Positions 45,680-58,368 are shown, counted from the first letter of the stretch. The stretch is 64,000 bases of DNA from Sesamum alatum (GCA_034509735.1 JACGWO010000012.1:1550001-1614000), one strand, 5' to 3'. The notes: generated by a model from the letters alone, not told the origin. Made by a program: numbers and translations.

Positions 45680-46605
45680 TGTGGTATCAGAGCCTTGGTT
45701 GTAGACTTCAGGACTTTTCAATTAAAAAGTTTTGTTGATCATATTATATTCTTTTTCTAAGAAAAAAAAAACCTTTACAGTAATATATTCTCGGCTGCAA
45801 ATTTATTTCTATTGAAATGTATGCATGTATGCAAATATGTTTTCTGAAAGTGTTATATACATGTATGTGCATCGATTATCATAGAAAATTTTTTCACATT
45901 CACCAAGCCATATTACAATTATTTTGGTTTTGTGTAAAGTATAGTAGTATGTGAATAATTGGCTTCATTATGCATTAATTCTCTTTGTTTTGTATATAGA
46001 TGTTCTCCTATATATGAGCCAATGAGTTGAAGGAAATGTTTATGATTTCATATTTATGAAATTATGATTATGTGATCTTTTGATATTAAACAGTTAAAAT
46101 GTGCATTTGAAATCTATGTGACAGATGGTTTTGTTAGTCACCAAAGTGGCCGATCATCGAGTTCTATAAACTTCAATGCATTTATGATCTTTTAAATTAT
46201 TCACGAACATATTGTGTAAAATGACATTATTTCATATATATTTGTGGATAACTGAAGTTTATTGTTATAAGATATTAGGAATCACTCAAAGATTGATTAT
46301 ATGTTCTTATAACATATATATAAACATAACAGTAGATATATGCTCTATTAGATTTATTTGTATATCCAAAGATAGCAAATACATCTAAATAATACATATA
46401 TGCCAATAATAATTTATGATTATGTATATATCCTTGTATCACCCAAAGGAGAACATTGATATATGTTGAGGTATATTTTGAAAAAGTTTGAATTTGAATC
46501 ATTTGTTTATTCAAAGCATTGATGCATGCCATATTCTTTATTGCAGTATCTGTCCCTGTTTCACTACATTCGCATGCCTCATTTGTTCCTCTTTTAATGG
46601 ATTGA

Positions 46606-47340
46606 TTTTCTCGGATTGGTATGAACAAGTCCAGTTTCACCTTAGTGTTTTGGATCTTGATACATCACTTGTAGTTGAGGAACCCACAGCCATTACTGAT
46701 AACAGCAGTGATGAGGAAAGTTCTTTCCATATACTTTGGAAAAGATCAAATAGATTGAGTTTAATATTTATGCGAATGACAGTAGCAAACAACATTAAAG
46801 CCACTCTTCCAAAAACTGACAGTGCTAAAGAATTTTTAAAATTTGTGGAAGAGCACTCACAAACTGTTGATAAGTCTCTTGCTAGTACGGTGATGGGAAC
46901 TTTGACCATCGTAAAGTTTGATGGATCTCGTACTATGCATGAGCATGTACTTGAAATGACGAATATTGCAGTAAGATTAAAGACTTTGGGAATGAGTGTA
47001 GATGAGTTCTTTTTTGTACAATTCATTTTGAACTCCTTGCCTCCTGAACAGTATGGGTCATTTCAAATGAATTACAATACCTTAAAGGATAAGTGGAATG
47101 TTAATGAATTGACCAGTATGCTGGTTCAAGAAGAGGCAAGATAAAGAATCAAAAAGCTCATTCTGTTCATTTTACAAGTCATCAAGAAGTTGGAAAGAGA
47201 TTTAAAGGGAAGGCTAGAAGGGCAAGAAGAAAGGTTTACACAACCTGAATGAATCTTCTAAAGCTGCTCAAATTCACAAGAATGAAGTAAGGTGTCATTT
47301 TTGCCACAAGCCCGGACACTTAAAGAAGGATTTCTTGAAG
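46606..47340 (+). pseudogene. Copia gag
   Basis: The frame 46606-47141 matches the copia gag (UBN2-like) domain: FSDWYEQVQFHLSVLDLD, KATLPKTDSAKEFLKFVEEH, FVQFILNSLPPEQYGSFQMN and LTSMLVQEEAR. It ends at a stop near 47142. A zinc knuckle follows in another frame at about 47288-47335 ([16 protein letters not shown]), with Phe where the last Cys of CCHC belongs. No ATG near the expected start gives a full gag, so the N-terminus is damaged. Confidence 0.82.
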
Positions 47341-48147
47341 CGTAAGCTTGGTTCGAAAAGAAAGGGATTTCTTACGATCCAAACCATAAAGTCAAATGAG
47401 AACTTCGTGTTCATGGGGAATGGAAACAAAGCTCCAGTTGAAGGCATTGGCATCTATCGTTTAGTGTTAGATACTGGACATTATTCGGATTTGTTTCAAA
47501 CCCTTTATGTTCCAACATTTTCCGGTAACTTAGTTTCTTTGTCAAAACTTGATGAAATAGGATTCTCTTTTAAATTTGGTTATGGATCTTTTAGTTTGTA
47601 TAAGAACAATAAGTTCTTTTGTTCTGGAATATTATGTGATGGTCTTTATAAATTAAAGCTTGATAATACTTTTGCTAAGACCTTAATGACTCTGCATCAT
47701 AATATTGGAACTAAACGTAGTTTGGTTTATGAAAATTCTGCTTACCTATGGCATAAACGTTTAGGTCATGTATCCAGAGAACGTTTAAGTCATTCCTCTT
47801 TACCTATGTCCTTGTGGATATATGCATTAAAAACAACAGTGTATTTATTAAATAGGGTTCTTAGTAAAGCAGTTCCAAAGACCCCTTTGAACTGTGGACT
47901 GGAAGAAAACCTAGTTTGAAACACTTGCATGTTTGGGGTTGTCCTGCAGAAGTAAGGATCTATAATCCACACGAAAAGAAATTGGACTTTAGACCGGTCA
48001 GTGGTTTCTTCATTGGATATCTTGAAAAGTCCAATGGTTTTAGATTTTATTGTCCTAATCATAGTACAAGAATAGTGAAAACTAGAAATGCTAGATTCAT
48101 CGAAAATGGTGAGACTAGTGGGAGTATTGAACAACGTGATTTGTGTT
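47335..48147 (+). pseudogene. Copia protease end, gag-pre-integrase and integrase remnants
   Basis: The frame 47335-47919 carries the region after the protease ([20 protein letters not shown]) and the HHCC-type zinc domain ([14 protein letters not shown]). It then jumps directly to [17 protein letters not shown], the end of the integrase. The intervening catalytic core with its D,D,E residues, normally over 150 residues, is absent. The C-terminal part continues at 47916-48147 (KHLHVWGCPAEVRIYNPHEK). This element could not integrate on its own. Confidence 0.82.
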
Positions 48148-49953
48148 AATGAAGTTAGGGTAGAAGTCCCTATACTTTTACCTTCTACAATTATTGTTCC
48201 AAAGGTTATTAAACCTCATAATAATCAAGAACAACACATAACTGATGAAACACAATGTCATAGAATTGATAATCCTATAATAGATGATGAACCACAAGAA
48301 ATAACATTAAGAAGATCTGAAAGAGAAAGAAAACCTGCTATTCCTAATGATTATGTGGTTTATCTACAAGAGTCAGAACTTGACTTAGGAATTGATAATG
48401 ATCCAGTTTCACTTTCAGACGCCATGAAATGTAAAGATTCTAGTAAGTGGATGAATGCCATGAAAGATGAGTTTAAATCTATGGATCAAAATCAAGTTTG
48501 GGATCTTGTTGAATTGCCTAAAGGATGTAAAAGCGACGGTTGTAAATGGGTCTTTAAGACAAAACGTGACTCCAATGGCAATATTGAGCGACATAAAGCT
48601 AGACTTGTAGCCAAAGGTTTTACTCAAAAAGATGGTATTGATTATAAAGAGACTTTTTACCAGTCTCTAAAAAAAGACTCACTGAGAATTATTTTTGGCT
48701 TTGGTTGCTCATTATGACTTAGAGTTGCACCAAATGAACGTCAAAACTGCTTTTATTAATGGGGATTTAGATGAAGAGGTCTATATGAACCAATATGAGG
48801 GTTTCTCAGTTAAAGGAAAAGAACATATGGTGTGTAAACTGAAAAAATCAATATATGGATTAAAACAAACGTCCCGTCAATGGTATCTTAAGTTTAATGA
48901 TACTATAACCTCTTTTGGGTTTAATGAGAACATTGTTGATCAGTGCATCCATATGAAGGTCAGTAGGAGTAAGTTTATTTTCCTAGTCTTATATGTTGAT
49001 GACATTTTGCTTGCTACAAATGATCTTGGTTTATTACATGAAACTAAGAATTTTCTTCTAAAAGCTTTGAAATGAAAGATATCGGAGAGGCAACATATGT
49101 GATAGGAATTGAAATATTCCGTGATAGATCCGGAACATTGTTAGGGTTGTCTCAGAAAGAATATATCAATAAAGTTTTGGAAAGATTTAAAATGGATATG
49201 TCAGCAGGAATAGTTCCAATTCAGAAAGGAGATAAATTTGGCGTTATGCAATATCCAAAGAATGAATTGGAACAAGAACAAATGAAGAGAATTCCTTACG
49301 CATCTGTTGTTGGAGTTTGATGTACCTTCAAACTTGTACTAGACCTGACATCAGGTTTTGCGTAGGAATTTTGGGAAGATATCAAAGTAATCCAGGACTA
49401 GATCATTAGAAAGCGGCCAAGAAGGTTCTTCGATACTTGCAAGGAACGAAAAACCATATGCTCACATATTGAGGATCAGACCATTTAGAAGTAATTGGCT
49501 ATTCAGATTCAGACTATGCCGGATGTATTGATACAAGAAAATCCACATTTGGTTATTTGTTCCTATTGGCTGGAGGGGCAATTTCATGGAAAAGTGCAAA
49601 ATAATCCGTCATTGTTGCATCCACTATGGAAGCTGAATTTGTAGCTTGTTTTGAGGCCACATGGTTTATGGCTGCAGAATTTTATTTTGGGGCTTCGAGT
49701 TGTTGACACTATTAGTAGGCCGCTGAAAATTTATTGTGATAACTCTGCTTCAAAAAGCGACAAGTACTCAAAGGGTGCTAAACATATAAAAATTAAGTAT
49801 CTTGTCATTAAAGAAGAGGTTCGGAAACAAAGAGTGTCAATTGAACATATTAGCACCAACATGATGATTGCAGATCCTTTAACAAAAGGATTACCACCCA
49901 AGAATTTTAGTGAACATGTTGAGAGAATGGGTATTATGGAACGTTTTGATTGA
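48148..49953 (+). pseudogene. Copia reverse transcriptase and RNase H
   Basis: The RT spans 48460-49320 over three frames: KWVFKTKRDSNGNIERHKAR, LVAKGFTQKDGIDYKETF, MNVKTAFINGDLDEEVYM, KSIYGLKQTSRQWYLKF and the catalytic LYVDDILLA near 48990. It continues with MKDIGEATYVIGIEIFRDR from 49072. RNase H (GYSDSDYAGCIDTRKSTFGY, about 49498) has an in-frame stop (about 49602), then a final piece at 49690-49950 ending in TNMMIADPLTKGLPPKNFSE. Frameshifts occur near 48690 and 49070. Confidence 0.85.
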
Positions 49954-50332
49954 CTCGTATTATACTTTATTAAGTTATTATTTGACATTATTGAGCTCAA
50001 TTAAGAGTTTCTGAAATTTTTCTGTTTTCTATATAGTATACATTATTGAATTAGATTCATGACAACAGGAACTATCTTTATTAAAAGACATTATAGTTAG
50101 ACCATTATTATACTCCTCATTAAGGTCATAATTAAATTAAAGATTATTGTTGTAGTACATGGAATGAACTATGTCGACATAATGACATACAACAGCCATG
50201 ACTCTCATTAATTTTAATTTAATATGACGTAATTGTATAACCAATATATAAATAAAAGATTTAGAATATGTTATTGGGCACATTACGTTTATTCTAAATC
50301 ATGAAAGCAACTATATGGGCCAAGTGGGAGAA

Positions 50333-50796
50333 TGTTAGATTATGACCCATATATATAATATTTATTTTATCTGATGTTCATTTGACAAAATAATTTGATA
50401 TATAAAGATAATCGGCTTATGAAGAGTTATGACTCCACCATTAGTTGTGATTATGAAGAGTTGTGACTCCACCATTAGTTGTGACTCAATGTAGAGTTGT
50501 GACTGAACTAAAAGGTGCTTTGATGGGAAGCACCCTTACACTAGTATCTTATGTCCTATATGAAGAGGAGTTTGGTCCTCTCTCTACCCTACGCCATAAC
50601 ATTAAAGTATTAGAAAGAATTCCATCATTCAAAGAAGGGGTCAAGGGAGAGAAACCAACATCCTACAAAAGTTCTATAGCATATTCCAAAAGATCAATAC
50701 AAGAGCAAATATGGAGAAAGGTATGTCTTCTTTATAAAATTATGTGAAATCATGAAAATTTAAGATCATGTTTTGTTTTATGTATTTTGTATAACA
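50333..50796 (+). repeat. 3' LTR of copia element
   Basis: Direct repeat of 45216-45679, same length, followed by the TTATT target duplication. Confidence 0.93.
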
Positions 50797-51253
50797 TTAT
50801 TGACATAACTTCAACTAAATAAAGGGCCATTGTTTGTAAATGAAATAAGTATAAATAAGGACATTTTAGTCGACTCACATTTTATTTTTAAAAAGTAGTT
50901 ATTTTAAGACTTTGAGCTTCAATAAATAGTATTGATAGATAGATGTTAATTATTTTTAAATTTTAAATTCATATTTAAAGAAAATTATTTTCTTCTCATC
51001 CAAGTTATTTCTAATTTTGAATTATTTATTATTAATTGATATAGGCAAAACGTCTTACAATGGCTGCAAACGAGGAGTTTTAACGGCTTACAAGTCCAAA
51101 TGCCTCATTTTCTTGACGAGACGCATTTTCAGGAAAATTCGTGATCCCCATATGAAAATAGAGTGGATAATATTTCGCGCGATGAGGCATCGATTGAGTC
51201 ACAAATGTGAGAACATAGTGGACAATAAGTCGCATAATGGACCGATCGAGTCT
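50797..51253. other. AT-rich spacer, nothing recognised
   Basis: No coding or structural signal beyond the copia target duplication. It leads into the TTA microsatellite. Confidence 0.45.
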
Positions 51254-51624
<371 letters not shown>

Positions 51625-51625
51625 A

Positions 51626-51892
51626 CTAGCCGTTATGGCACGCCGTTCCTGCGTGCATTTAATAAATATTCTTTCGTGCTTTAAATTGTATTATTGTAAA
51701 TAAGAGCAAAATATAAACTATACATCGCATTAAAAAAAATAAAAAAAAATTATCAATTAATGTAAAATTTGAAAGTTACATAAATTAGTTATATTATCGA
51801 TTGAAGGATATTTTTTATTTTCCAAAAAAATGGTGTAGCAATGTCATTAACCGTTGTTTGTGAGTGTGGAGGACATTTTCTTTTTATATTAA
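51626..51892 (-). mobile_element. Helitron, inverted, first of three in tandem
   Basis: In the - direction its 3' end is the CTAG at 51626-51629 (with T beyond, seen as A at 51625) preceded by the GGAACGGCGTGCCATAACGG hairpin zone. Toward the 5' end it has CACTCACAAACAACGGTTAA and AATATAAAAAG, but the terminal TCTAT is missing where it meets the next element. Confidence 0.72.
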
Positions 51893-52175
51893 CTAGCCAT
51901 TGTGGCACGCCGTCCCTGCGTGTATATAATAAATATTCTTTCGCGCTTTAAAATGTATTAAATAAGAGCAAAATAGAAACCAATACACCACATTAAAAAC
52001 ATAAAAGAAAGAAAGAAAATAAACTAATTTATCATTTAACGTACAATTTAAAAGTTAAATAAGTTAATTCTATTATCGGTTGAAGGGCATTTTTGACTTA
52101 ACAAAAAAAGGTGTCGCGGTGCCATTAACCACCGTTTGTGATGTGGAAGGGGTTTTCTTTTTATATTTGTATAGA
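51893..52175 (-). mobile_element. Helitron, inverted, second of three, 283 bp
   Basis: CTAG at 51893-51896 forms the 3' end with the GGACGGCGTGCCACAATGG hairpin zone. The 5' end, in reverse complement, reads TCTATACAAATATAAAAAG up to 52175. It is joined directly to the first and third elements with no spacer. Confidence 0.8.
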
Positions 52176-52640
52176 CTAGAAACTGTGGCACGTAGTACCG
52201 CGCGCATAATTTTTAGTAATACTTTTATTTTATTGAAGCTCATAATTAATTCTCGTATCCTAAACTTTATCATTGCCTTACAACCTTACATATAAAAATT
52301 GTCTGATTTTTTTTTTCTAATGCATTAATATCAATAGAATATTTTACTCAAATTAAATTAAAAGTTGAAACTTTGTAGAATATTTATTATATTGATAATG
52401 ACGGTGATGTATACATGCAACACAAATAATAATATATTATTTCTATTTCAATTAACGAAACCTAAACAAATGGGAGTAAATTTAATTTTTGAGTATATGT
52501 AATTGCATGGAATTAATTTTCTAAGGGAACTTAATTGAATAGTTAATTAAATTACATGATTTGGAAAGTTGAAGGGCATTTTTGATATTACAATAATTTG
52601 GTGTAATGGTATAAAAAACTACCATTTTGTATCTATAAGA
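52176..52640 (-). mobile_element. Helitron, inverted, third; 5' end uncertain
   Basis: CTAG at 52176-52179 and the following AAACTGTGGCACGTAGTACC / GCGCGC hairpin zone are a Helitron 3' end of a different subfamily. The 5' end was not located. The right boundary given is nominal; it could extend past the importin fragment. Confidence 0.5.
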
Positions 52641-52968
52641 ACCCTTCAAGAGATCATTTTCCATCATCTTCTTGGTTTCTTCATTATTTCTTGAATAAGA
52701 TTTGAAGAAAAAAAATGAGCTTTAGTGTTTATTAATTTACTTAACTATGTATTTGTCTAGAAACTGTACAAAATACTTAGCTAAAAATGTCTATTCTACA
52801 AGTCCATGTGCAAGGAAATCTTACCTCCAACAAGTGGTTTAAATACAGAACCACCGAATTCTACACAAACACCAAATTCATACACAAAATAGCACTGATG
52901 AGGCAATTCAGAAAAGCTCATAGAGCATTATTGTGAATGTAAAGTCGTGCTGCAAAATGTTTGCAAAC
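52641..52968. other. Spacer or intron-like sequence, no gene assigned
   Basis: No ORF of note. It follows the importin fragment in the - direction and may be the intron after its last recognisable exon. Confidence 0.4.
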
Positions 52969-53179
52969 CTGACGGACATTTGGATTTTCATCGTTGCATG
53001 CTTCCAAGAGGAAAGGAATGTGCATATCATAATACCTGATTTGCATAAAAGAACTGCATTAGAAGGTCCATTATTGGAACCAAAACTAGAATTTGCATTG
53101 GTATATGGACGTACTTGAAAGCTGCTTCACGGCATTGCTCAACCACATCGTCAAAGATGCAGATAGCGATCCTTCTCTC
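52969..53179 (-). pseudogene. Importin-beta3 (IPO5/KETCH1-type) gene fragment, two exons
   Basis: Exon a (53179-53115) encodes ERRIAICIFDDVVEQCREAA and then FK. Exon b (53035-52969) encodes YYDMHIPFLLEACNDENPNV and then RQ. The splice sites are good (GTACGT donor; acceptors ending CTGAG and ATCAG; next donor GTTTGC), and the 132 nt join in phase. This matches the HEAT-repeat middle of importin-5-type nuclear import receptors, which carry ribosomal and other cargo into the nucleus. The whole protein is about 1,100 residues; no other exon is visible on either side. It is therefore a fragment, either the stump of a disrupted gene or a piece carried by a transposon. Confidence 0.75.
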
Positions 53180-53349
53180 CTCAGCAGATACAAATCAACT
53201 TCCAATTTGTTAAAAATCACCCGACTGAATTCCTTCCACACATTCCTCTTCCAAAAGAATGAAAGGAAAAAAAGACAGGGAAGAAAAGAAGGGTAACAAT
53301 GTCAGAAGACGTCTTTTTTCGTGATTCATTTTTTTTGAACAAAACCGGG

Positions 53350-55860
53350 AAGTATTTTATATATTCAAGCAAGTCAAGATAGATTACACAAGGAGACGTT
53401 GTAAAACGTGTACATTGAAAAACCCTATCTTTATCCTTTTCCACCATCTTTGCCAAAGAAACCGTGGGAGACCCAAAAACTTGCTTTGGAGATTTCATGG
53501 ATGTTGCCTCGCACGCCAAAAGATCTGCACAACCATTAGATTCCCGGTAGCAAAAGGAGGCCGAGATTGCCTCGAATTTACTGGTGAGTTCCCTGATATC
53601 CCTAAGCAAAGGGATTAAGTCTGTCGGTATTTGGGCGTTCCCGCGAAGAAGATGGAGTAAGGCTTTAGAATCAGTTTCCACCATAACTCTTCTAATGTTT
53701 TGTTTTATCAACAGATCTAAACCCGTCCTTAATGCCCAAACTTCCGCCATTGTATTAGTATTGAAGCCCACATACTCCAAAAAAGCCAAAACAAAATTTC
53801 CATTGGAGTTTCGCAGGATTCCTCCACACGCTGTCGGACCGGGATTTCCTAAGGACGATCCATCGATATTCAATTTATACCATGAGGAAGGAGGAGGATC
53901 CCATTTGCAGATTACAGATATCACATTTTTAGAGGTACGCGAATATGAGAAACTATCCCTAGCTAGCATATTTGTTGTTTTCCAAATATTACTGATGTTA
54001 ATAGTTATATTCCTGAATATAAATGCATTCCTGTTCCGCCAAATGAGCCATAAAGTGTAAAGTAGAAGTGATTGTTTGTATGGGTTATGTCTCATCAGAT
54101 GCAGAATAATCAGAATATTAGTGGATTGCAAAAGTTTAATTTCAGGAAGTAGATGAACGGAAAATATAGAGAAGAATTTACAATTTACAAACGTATGAGC
54201 AATGTCTTCGTTTTCTTCTTTACATAGGTTGCATACTGGGATTGTATAAGTCTTCTTAAAAATAAAAACTCTGCAGTAGGAATACTATGGTGACTAATTA
54301 ACCATGTAAAAAATTTAACTTTCGGCAGAGTTTTAACTTTCCAAAGGGTTAACCAAGGCAAGGAAGGTTTTGAGATTCTAAAATCTTTCCAATACAACCA
54401 TTCGTAAGCACTTTTAAGAGTAAAAATACCTATTTTATCCCAGTTCCACATAATAGTATCTTTATGTTTTATCATAGGAATTGGTGTAGACAATATTTTC
54501 TGAATGAAACATTTAGGGATATAATTTTCAATATAACTAAGATCCCAATACGAACCTTCCTTTATAATAGAACTAACCTTTAATTCCTGTAATTCATTTG
54601 GTAAATTATGAATTTGTGAATACAAAGTTGTATTACCACACCAAATATCATGCCAAATTTTGATATTATTCCCATCTCCCACAATCCATTTAACCGATTT
54701 CTTAATAAGGGGTATTGTCTTACATATATGTTTCCAGATATAACTATGATGTGGTTTTGCCTTTGAAAACAAGAAATTTGTATTATTCATATATTTATCT
54801 CTTAATAGATTCATACATAGTGAAGACTCCTGATTATATAAACGCCACCCTAACTTCATTAAACATGCCACATTAAGAGTTGACAAGTTTCTAAAACCTA
54901 AACCTCCTTCCTCTTATGTCTACAACAAATATCCCAACTAACCAAACTCTGTTTTCTCTGTCCTTGTTCTGAATTCCATAAAAATCTTTTGCTTAACTGA
55001 TTGATCTTTTGAATATCCCTTCTGGAATTTTAAAGACATTCATATAGTACATAGGTATAGTATTCAACACATGGCGTACTAATATATTTCTACCAGCATA
55101 GGATAAAAAACGATTATACGAGGTATTGATTCGATGCTCAATTTTATCTATAATCGCAAAAAATTCTTCTTTCTTCATTCTACCCATAACATAAGGTAGT
55201 CCCAAGTATTTATCCTGCCCCGAGCTATATCGTATCCCCATAGCATCCGATATCCCCCTCTTTAAATCTGATGGACTATTAGGCGATAAAATAAATGTTG
55301 ATTTCTGCCAACATACAGTTTGTCCTGAAAAAGTGGAAAAATTATCTAAAACATCTTTAATGTAAGCAATAGATATATGATTAGCTTTTGAAAACATCAA
55401 GCAATCATCCGCATAACATAAAATAGGGAGGGGAGATCCTTTCCTACATGGAAGCATGGCATCAAATAACTTTAAATTACAATCCCCAATCATTTTTTGT
55501 ATAAGAGGTTCAAGGCAAAGTATAAAGATGTAGGGGGAAAGTGGATCTCCCTGACGTATACCCTATTAGGAATCCACCTCTCTGATGATGACCATTAACT
55601 CTAATATAAAAAGAAACCGTTGTGACACAGGTCATAATCCAATTAATAAAATCCTGAGGAAAGTCATACATATTCAAGCAGAACTTAATATATTTCCAAT
55701 TCAATTTATCATACGCTTTTCTAGGTCCAATTTGAGGGCCATAAAATTATGATTTCCTTTCTTCTTTTTTCGCATTGAATGTAACATTTCATGTGCCATT
55801 ATAATATTATCAGCAATAGACCTTTGAGGAACAAAAGCATTTTGGTATGGAGAAATCAAC
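53350..55860 (-). pseudogene. LINE copy 2 ORF2, 3' half (RT end, zf-RVT, RNase H)
   Basis: Fragments in several frames: 55704-55510 (RT, KYIKFCLNMYDFPQDFINW), 55493-54993 with YADDCLMFSKA, 54886-54185 (zf-RVT region, WGNWDK-like; VKTLPKVKFFTWLISHHSIP) and 54131-53350 (RNase H, LNIDGSSLGNPGPTACGG). Several codons that are stops in copy 1 are sense here (e.g. NELQELK). The one-base deletion in the GACCTAGAAAAGCG run (near 55725) is shared with copy 1. The RNase H frame loses its stop and runs out past the element end. Confidence 0.82.
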
Positions 55861-56102
55861 AAATTCATTAACGGTTTCAGTTAGGCCTGTAAATGGGTTG
55901 ATTTTACCCAGACCCAGACCCAGACCCATTTTAATGGGTCCAGGCCCAGACCCAGACCTGATATATAATATTAGGCCCATACCCAGGCCCAGACCCATTC
56001 AATTAAAAGAACTGGGTCTGGGTCGGGTAAATACCCCCTTCTACCCGTTCTTACCCGACCTATCCCAGACCCAGTCACCAGACCCAGTATCAGTGACAAT
56101 CC

Positions 56103-56370
56103 CTCTTCTCTCGTTCACTCTTGACCTAATTTTCTCTCCAACTCCAAGTAACAAAATCGCCGCTTCCACCACCGCCGCCACCTCCGCTGCTTCCACCGCC
56201 GCTTACGCTGCCTCCGTTGTCTCTTCCGTCGCCTCCACGTTCCCACCTCAAGAAATCTTCTCTCTCATCAACCAAATTTCCTCTTCAAGGACCAAAGCCG
56301 CCGCTGCCACCGACGCTTACGCCGCCTCCGTCGATTTCGGTCAGCTCTTGAAAAGTGAGAGGTGTAACTG
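56103..56370 (+). other. GC-rich coding-like block inside hAT, possible captured exon
   Basis: The frame VTIPLLSFTLDLIFSPTPSN...SVDFGQLLKSER is Ala/Ser-rich with codons ending in C, unlike the AT-rich remainder of the element. AYAASV occurs twice. It ends near a GTGTAA that could be a donor site. It is not part of any hAT transposase I know and I do not recognise the protein. It could be a captured host first exon or the element's own leader. Confidence 0.4.
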
Positions 56371-57631
56371 AGGGGCTTTAGTAGATCAATTCATAAAGGT
56401 ACGATCTTTAACTCTTTGTCTTGATTTTTGAATTGGGTATCAATGGTCAGAATTTGAACACAACCCTTTTTGTAAATTTTTCTGGGCAATCTGGAACTGT
56501 ACATGTTTTGTGTGTCTGGGTGTTGGGGGAGGCTGCTTAACAAGAATGAGTTAATGAATACGAAAATGCTGTGTGGGTTTCAATTTTCGTGATGGGTTGG
56601 TTTAGTTTTCTTGATTTTGTGAGGAAAAAGATTGGATCTTTTGCTGCTGCAGAAGTCTGAAGTTTTGGTTTCTTACAAATGTGGTCTTGCAAGAATTAAG
56701 GTTGTAGTAAGAGTAAAAGTGTGTAAATTAAGGAGGTGTTTGTGTTTGTAGTTAAGGTTGTACCCTGGGGAAAGAAACATGAAAACTGAGATGATGTTCC
56801 CTGCAAATGGATTAAACACATGAAAGAATTAATGATTTATCAGAAAGGAAATGAAAAAGTGCAGAAAATGGTTGAAAGAAAAAGGATTGGCATTTCATTC
56901 TTAAGATAAAAATCTTTCCTTTTAATTCCAATCTCCAAGACACATAAATCTGTGATTCTGTGAAAAACAGAAAGAGAAAAAGGAAAGAAAAGAAAGGAAG
57001 CTATGATCATTCAGAAATTGTCAATATGGAACCAAGAAACTGAAAAAACATGCGTGCAATAAAACTTCTTCTAATCACGATAATTGAAGAGAAATTAAAC
57101 ATAGACTTATTCTATTCCAGATTGAACGAGGGAGATATCAAGAATTAAGCAAAGAGACAAAATTCAACTTCAAGAACTTACCAAGACCGCTAATCTGCCT
57201 TGTGAGGAGAAGAACGAGAGAAAATGGATCTGGGCTCTTGATTTAGAATAGGGAATTCAGCCTCAGGTATTATACATTGTAGTTTCTGTGGTCGTATTCG
57301 TATGTATGTACGTATAGTTTCACTTTGGAATTTTGATTTTTCCGAAATCAGTCAATTTAAGCTGAGCGCATACTGATAATCAGTCAGTACTCGTTTGGCT
57401 ACTGAAAATGATGAGTATGAACTCTGAAGAATGCAGCTTTTTGATTCAGTTTTTTCATTTTTGTTTTGTTTTTGCTATTATGCTGCTTTCTTTATGGGTA
57501 TGTTCTTTCATTTCACTGTTATTGCTTAATTCAATCTGGTGGTTGTGTTAATTAACACTAACATGGAATTTGAAAATGACTGGAATTTGAACATGAATAT
57601 GATACATTAACATGGAACTAATGGAAAAATA

Positions 57632-58368
57632 GTGAATATGAATTTGTTAGAAATGTCTGGCCCCATGAAGGAGAAATTTGATAAATATTGGGATGAGTGT
57701 TGCTTGGTATTAGCTCTTGCTGTTGTTTTTGATCCTAGGTTCAAAATGGATTTGGTTGAGTTTTTCTACACAAGGATTTACAGTTCTGCAGCTGATTCAT
57801 ATATTCGTAGAGTTCGTAACACTTTGATTAATCTATTTGTTGAGTATGGAGGCAGTTTCATTTCTTCAATAACTGACCCCGTTGTGGCAAGTGATTCTGG
57901 GGTTGAAATGCGTGGTTCTTTATCTGATTTTGATAGATGGTATGATGAATCACATGTTTCAGTCAATAGGAAATCAGAGTTGGACATTTATTTAGAAGAG
58001 GCAAGATTTCCTAGAACAGACACATTTAATATTTTAGATTGGTGGAGAACTAATGGTCCTAGACTTCCTACGTTAGCGAAGATAGCACGTGATGTTTTAG
58101 CTGTTCCAGCTACTACTGTTGCGTCAGAGGCAGCATTTAGTGTTGGAGGCCGAGTTATTGATGAATCACGTGCATGTTTGCTTCCGGATGCTGTAGAAGC
58201 ACTGATTGTTACTGATGATTGGATAGGATCAATTTCGAAAAAAGGTAAGCAAAATCAGTTGATCTTCTATTTTTTTTAAAATTAAAATTATGTTGACATA
58301 ATTTTTCCCTCTTGTTTTTTGAAATTATAGTTGCAAGCGACGTGGAATTACCTAGAAGCCAAGCATAG
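57632..58368 (+). pseudogene. hAT transposase, C-terminal part with dimerisation domain
   Basis: Exon 57632-58244 and a probable second exon 58331-58368 (GTAAGC donor, ATTATAG acceptor) encode about 216 residues. The first part (KYWDECCLVLALAVVFDPRF) matches the RNase H-like end of RICESLEEPER-type hAT proteins. The hAT dimerisation domain follows: LDIYLEEARFPR, FNILDWWRTNGPRLPTLAKI, ARDVLAVPATTVASEAAFSV and GGRVIDESRACLLPDAVEAL. The N-terminal BED zinc finger and most of the catalytic core are missing, so the element is probably non-autonomous. Confidence 0.83.

Larger units (their letters stand above)
45216..50796 (+). mobile_element. Ty1/copia LTR retrotransposon, 5.58 kb
   Basis: Two 464-bp LTRs (45216-45679 and 50333-50796) begin TGTTAGATTATG and end GTATAACA. 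A perfect 5-bp duplication TTATT flanks it (45211-45215 and 50797-50801). The primer binding site TGGTATCAGAGCC (45682) is the classic initiator-Met tRNA complement, and a purine tract (AAGTGGGAGAA) precedes the 3' LTR. Gag, protease/integrase remnants, RT and RNase H follow in copia order. The LTRs differ at roughly 4% by eye; the integrase core is deleted. Confidence 0.94.
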
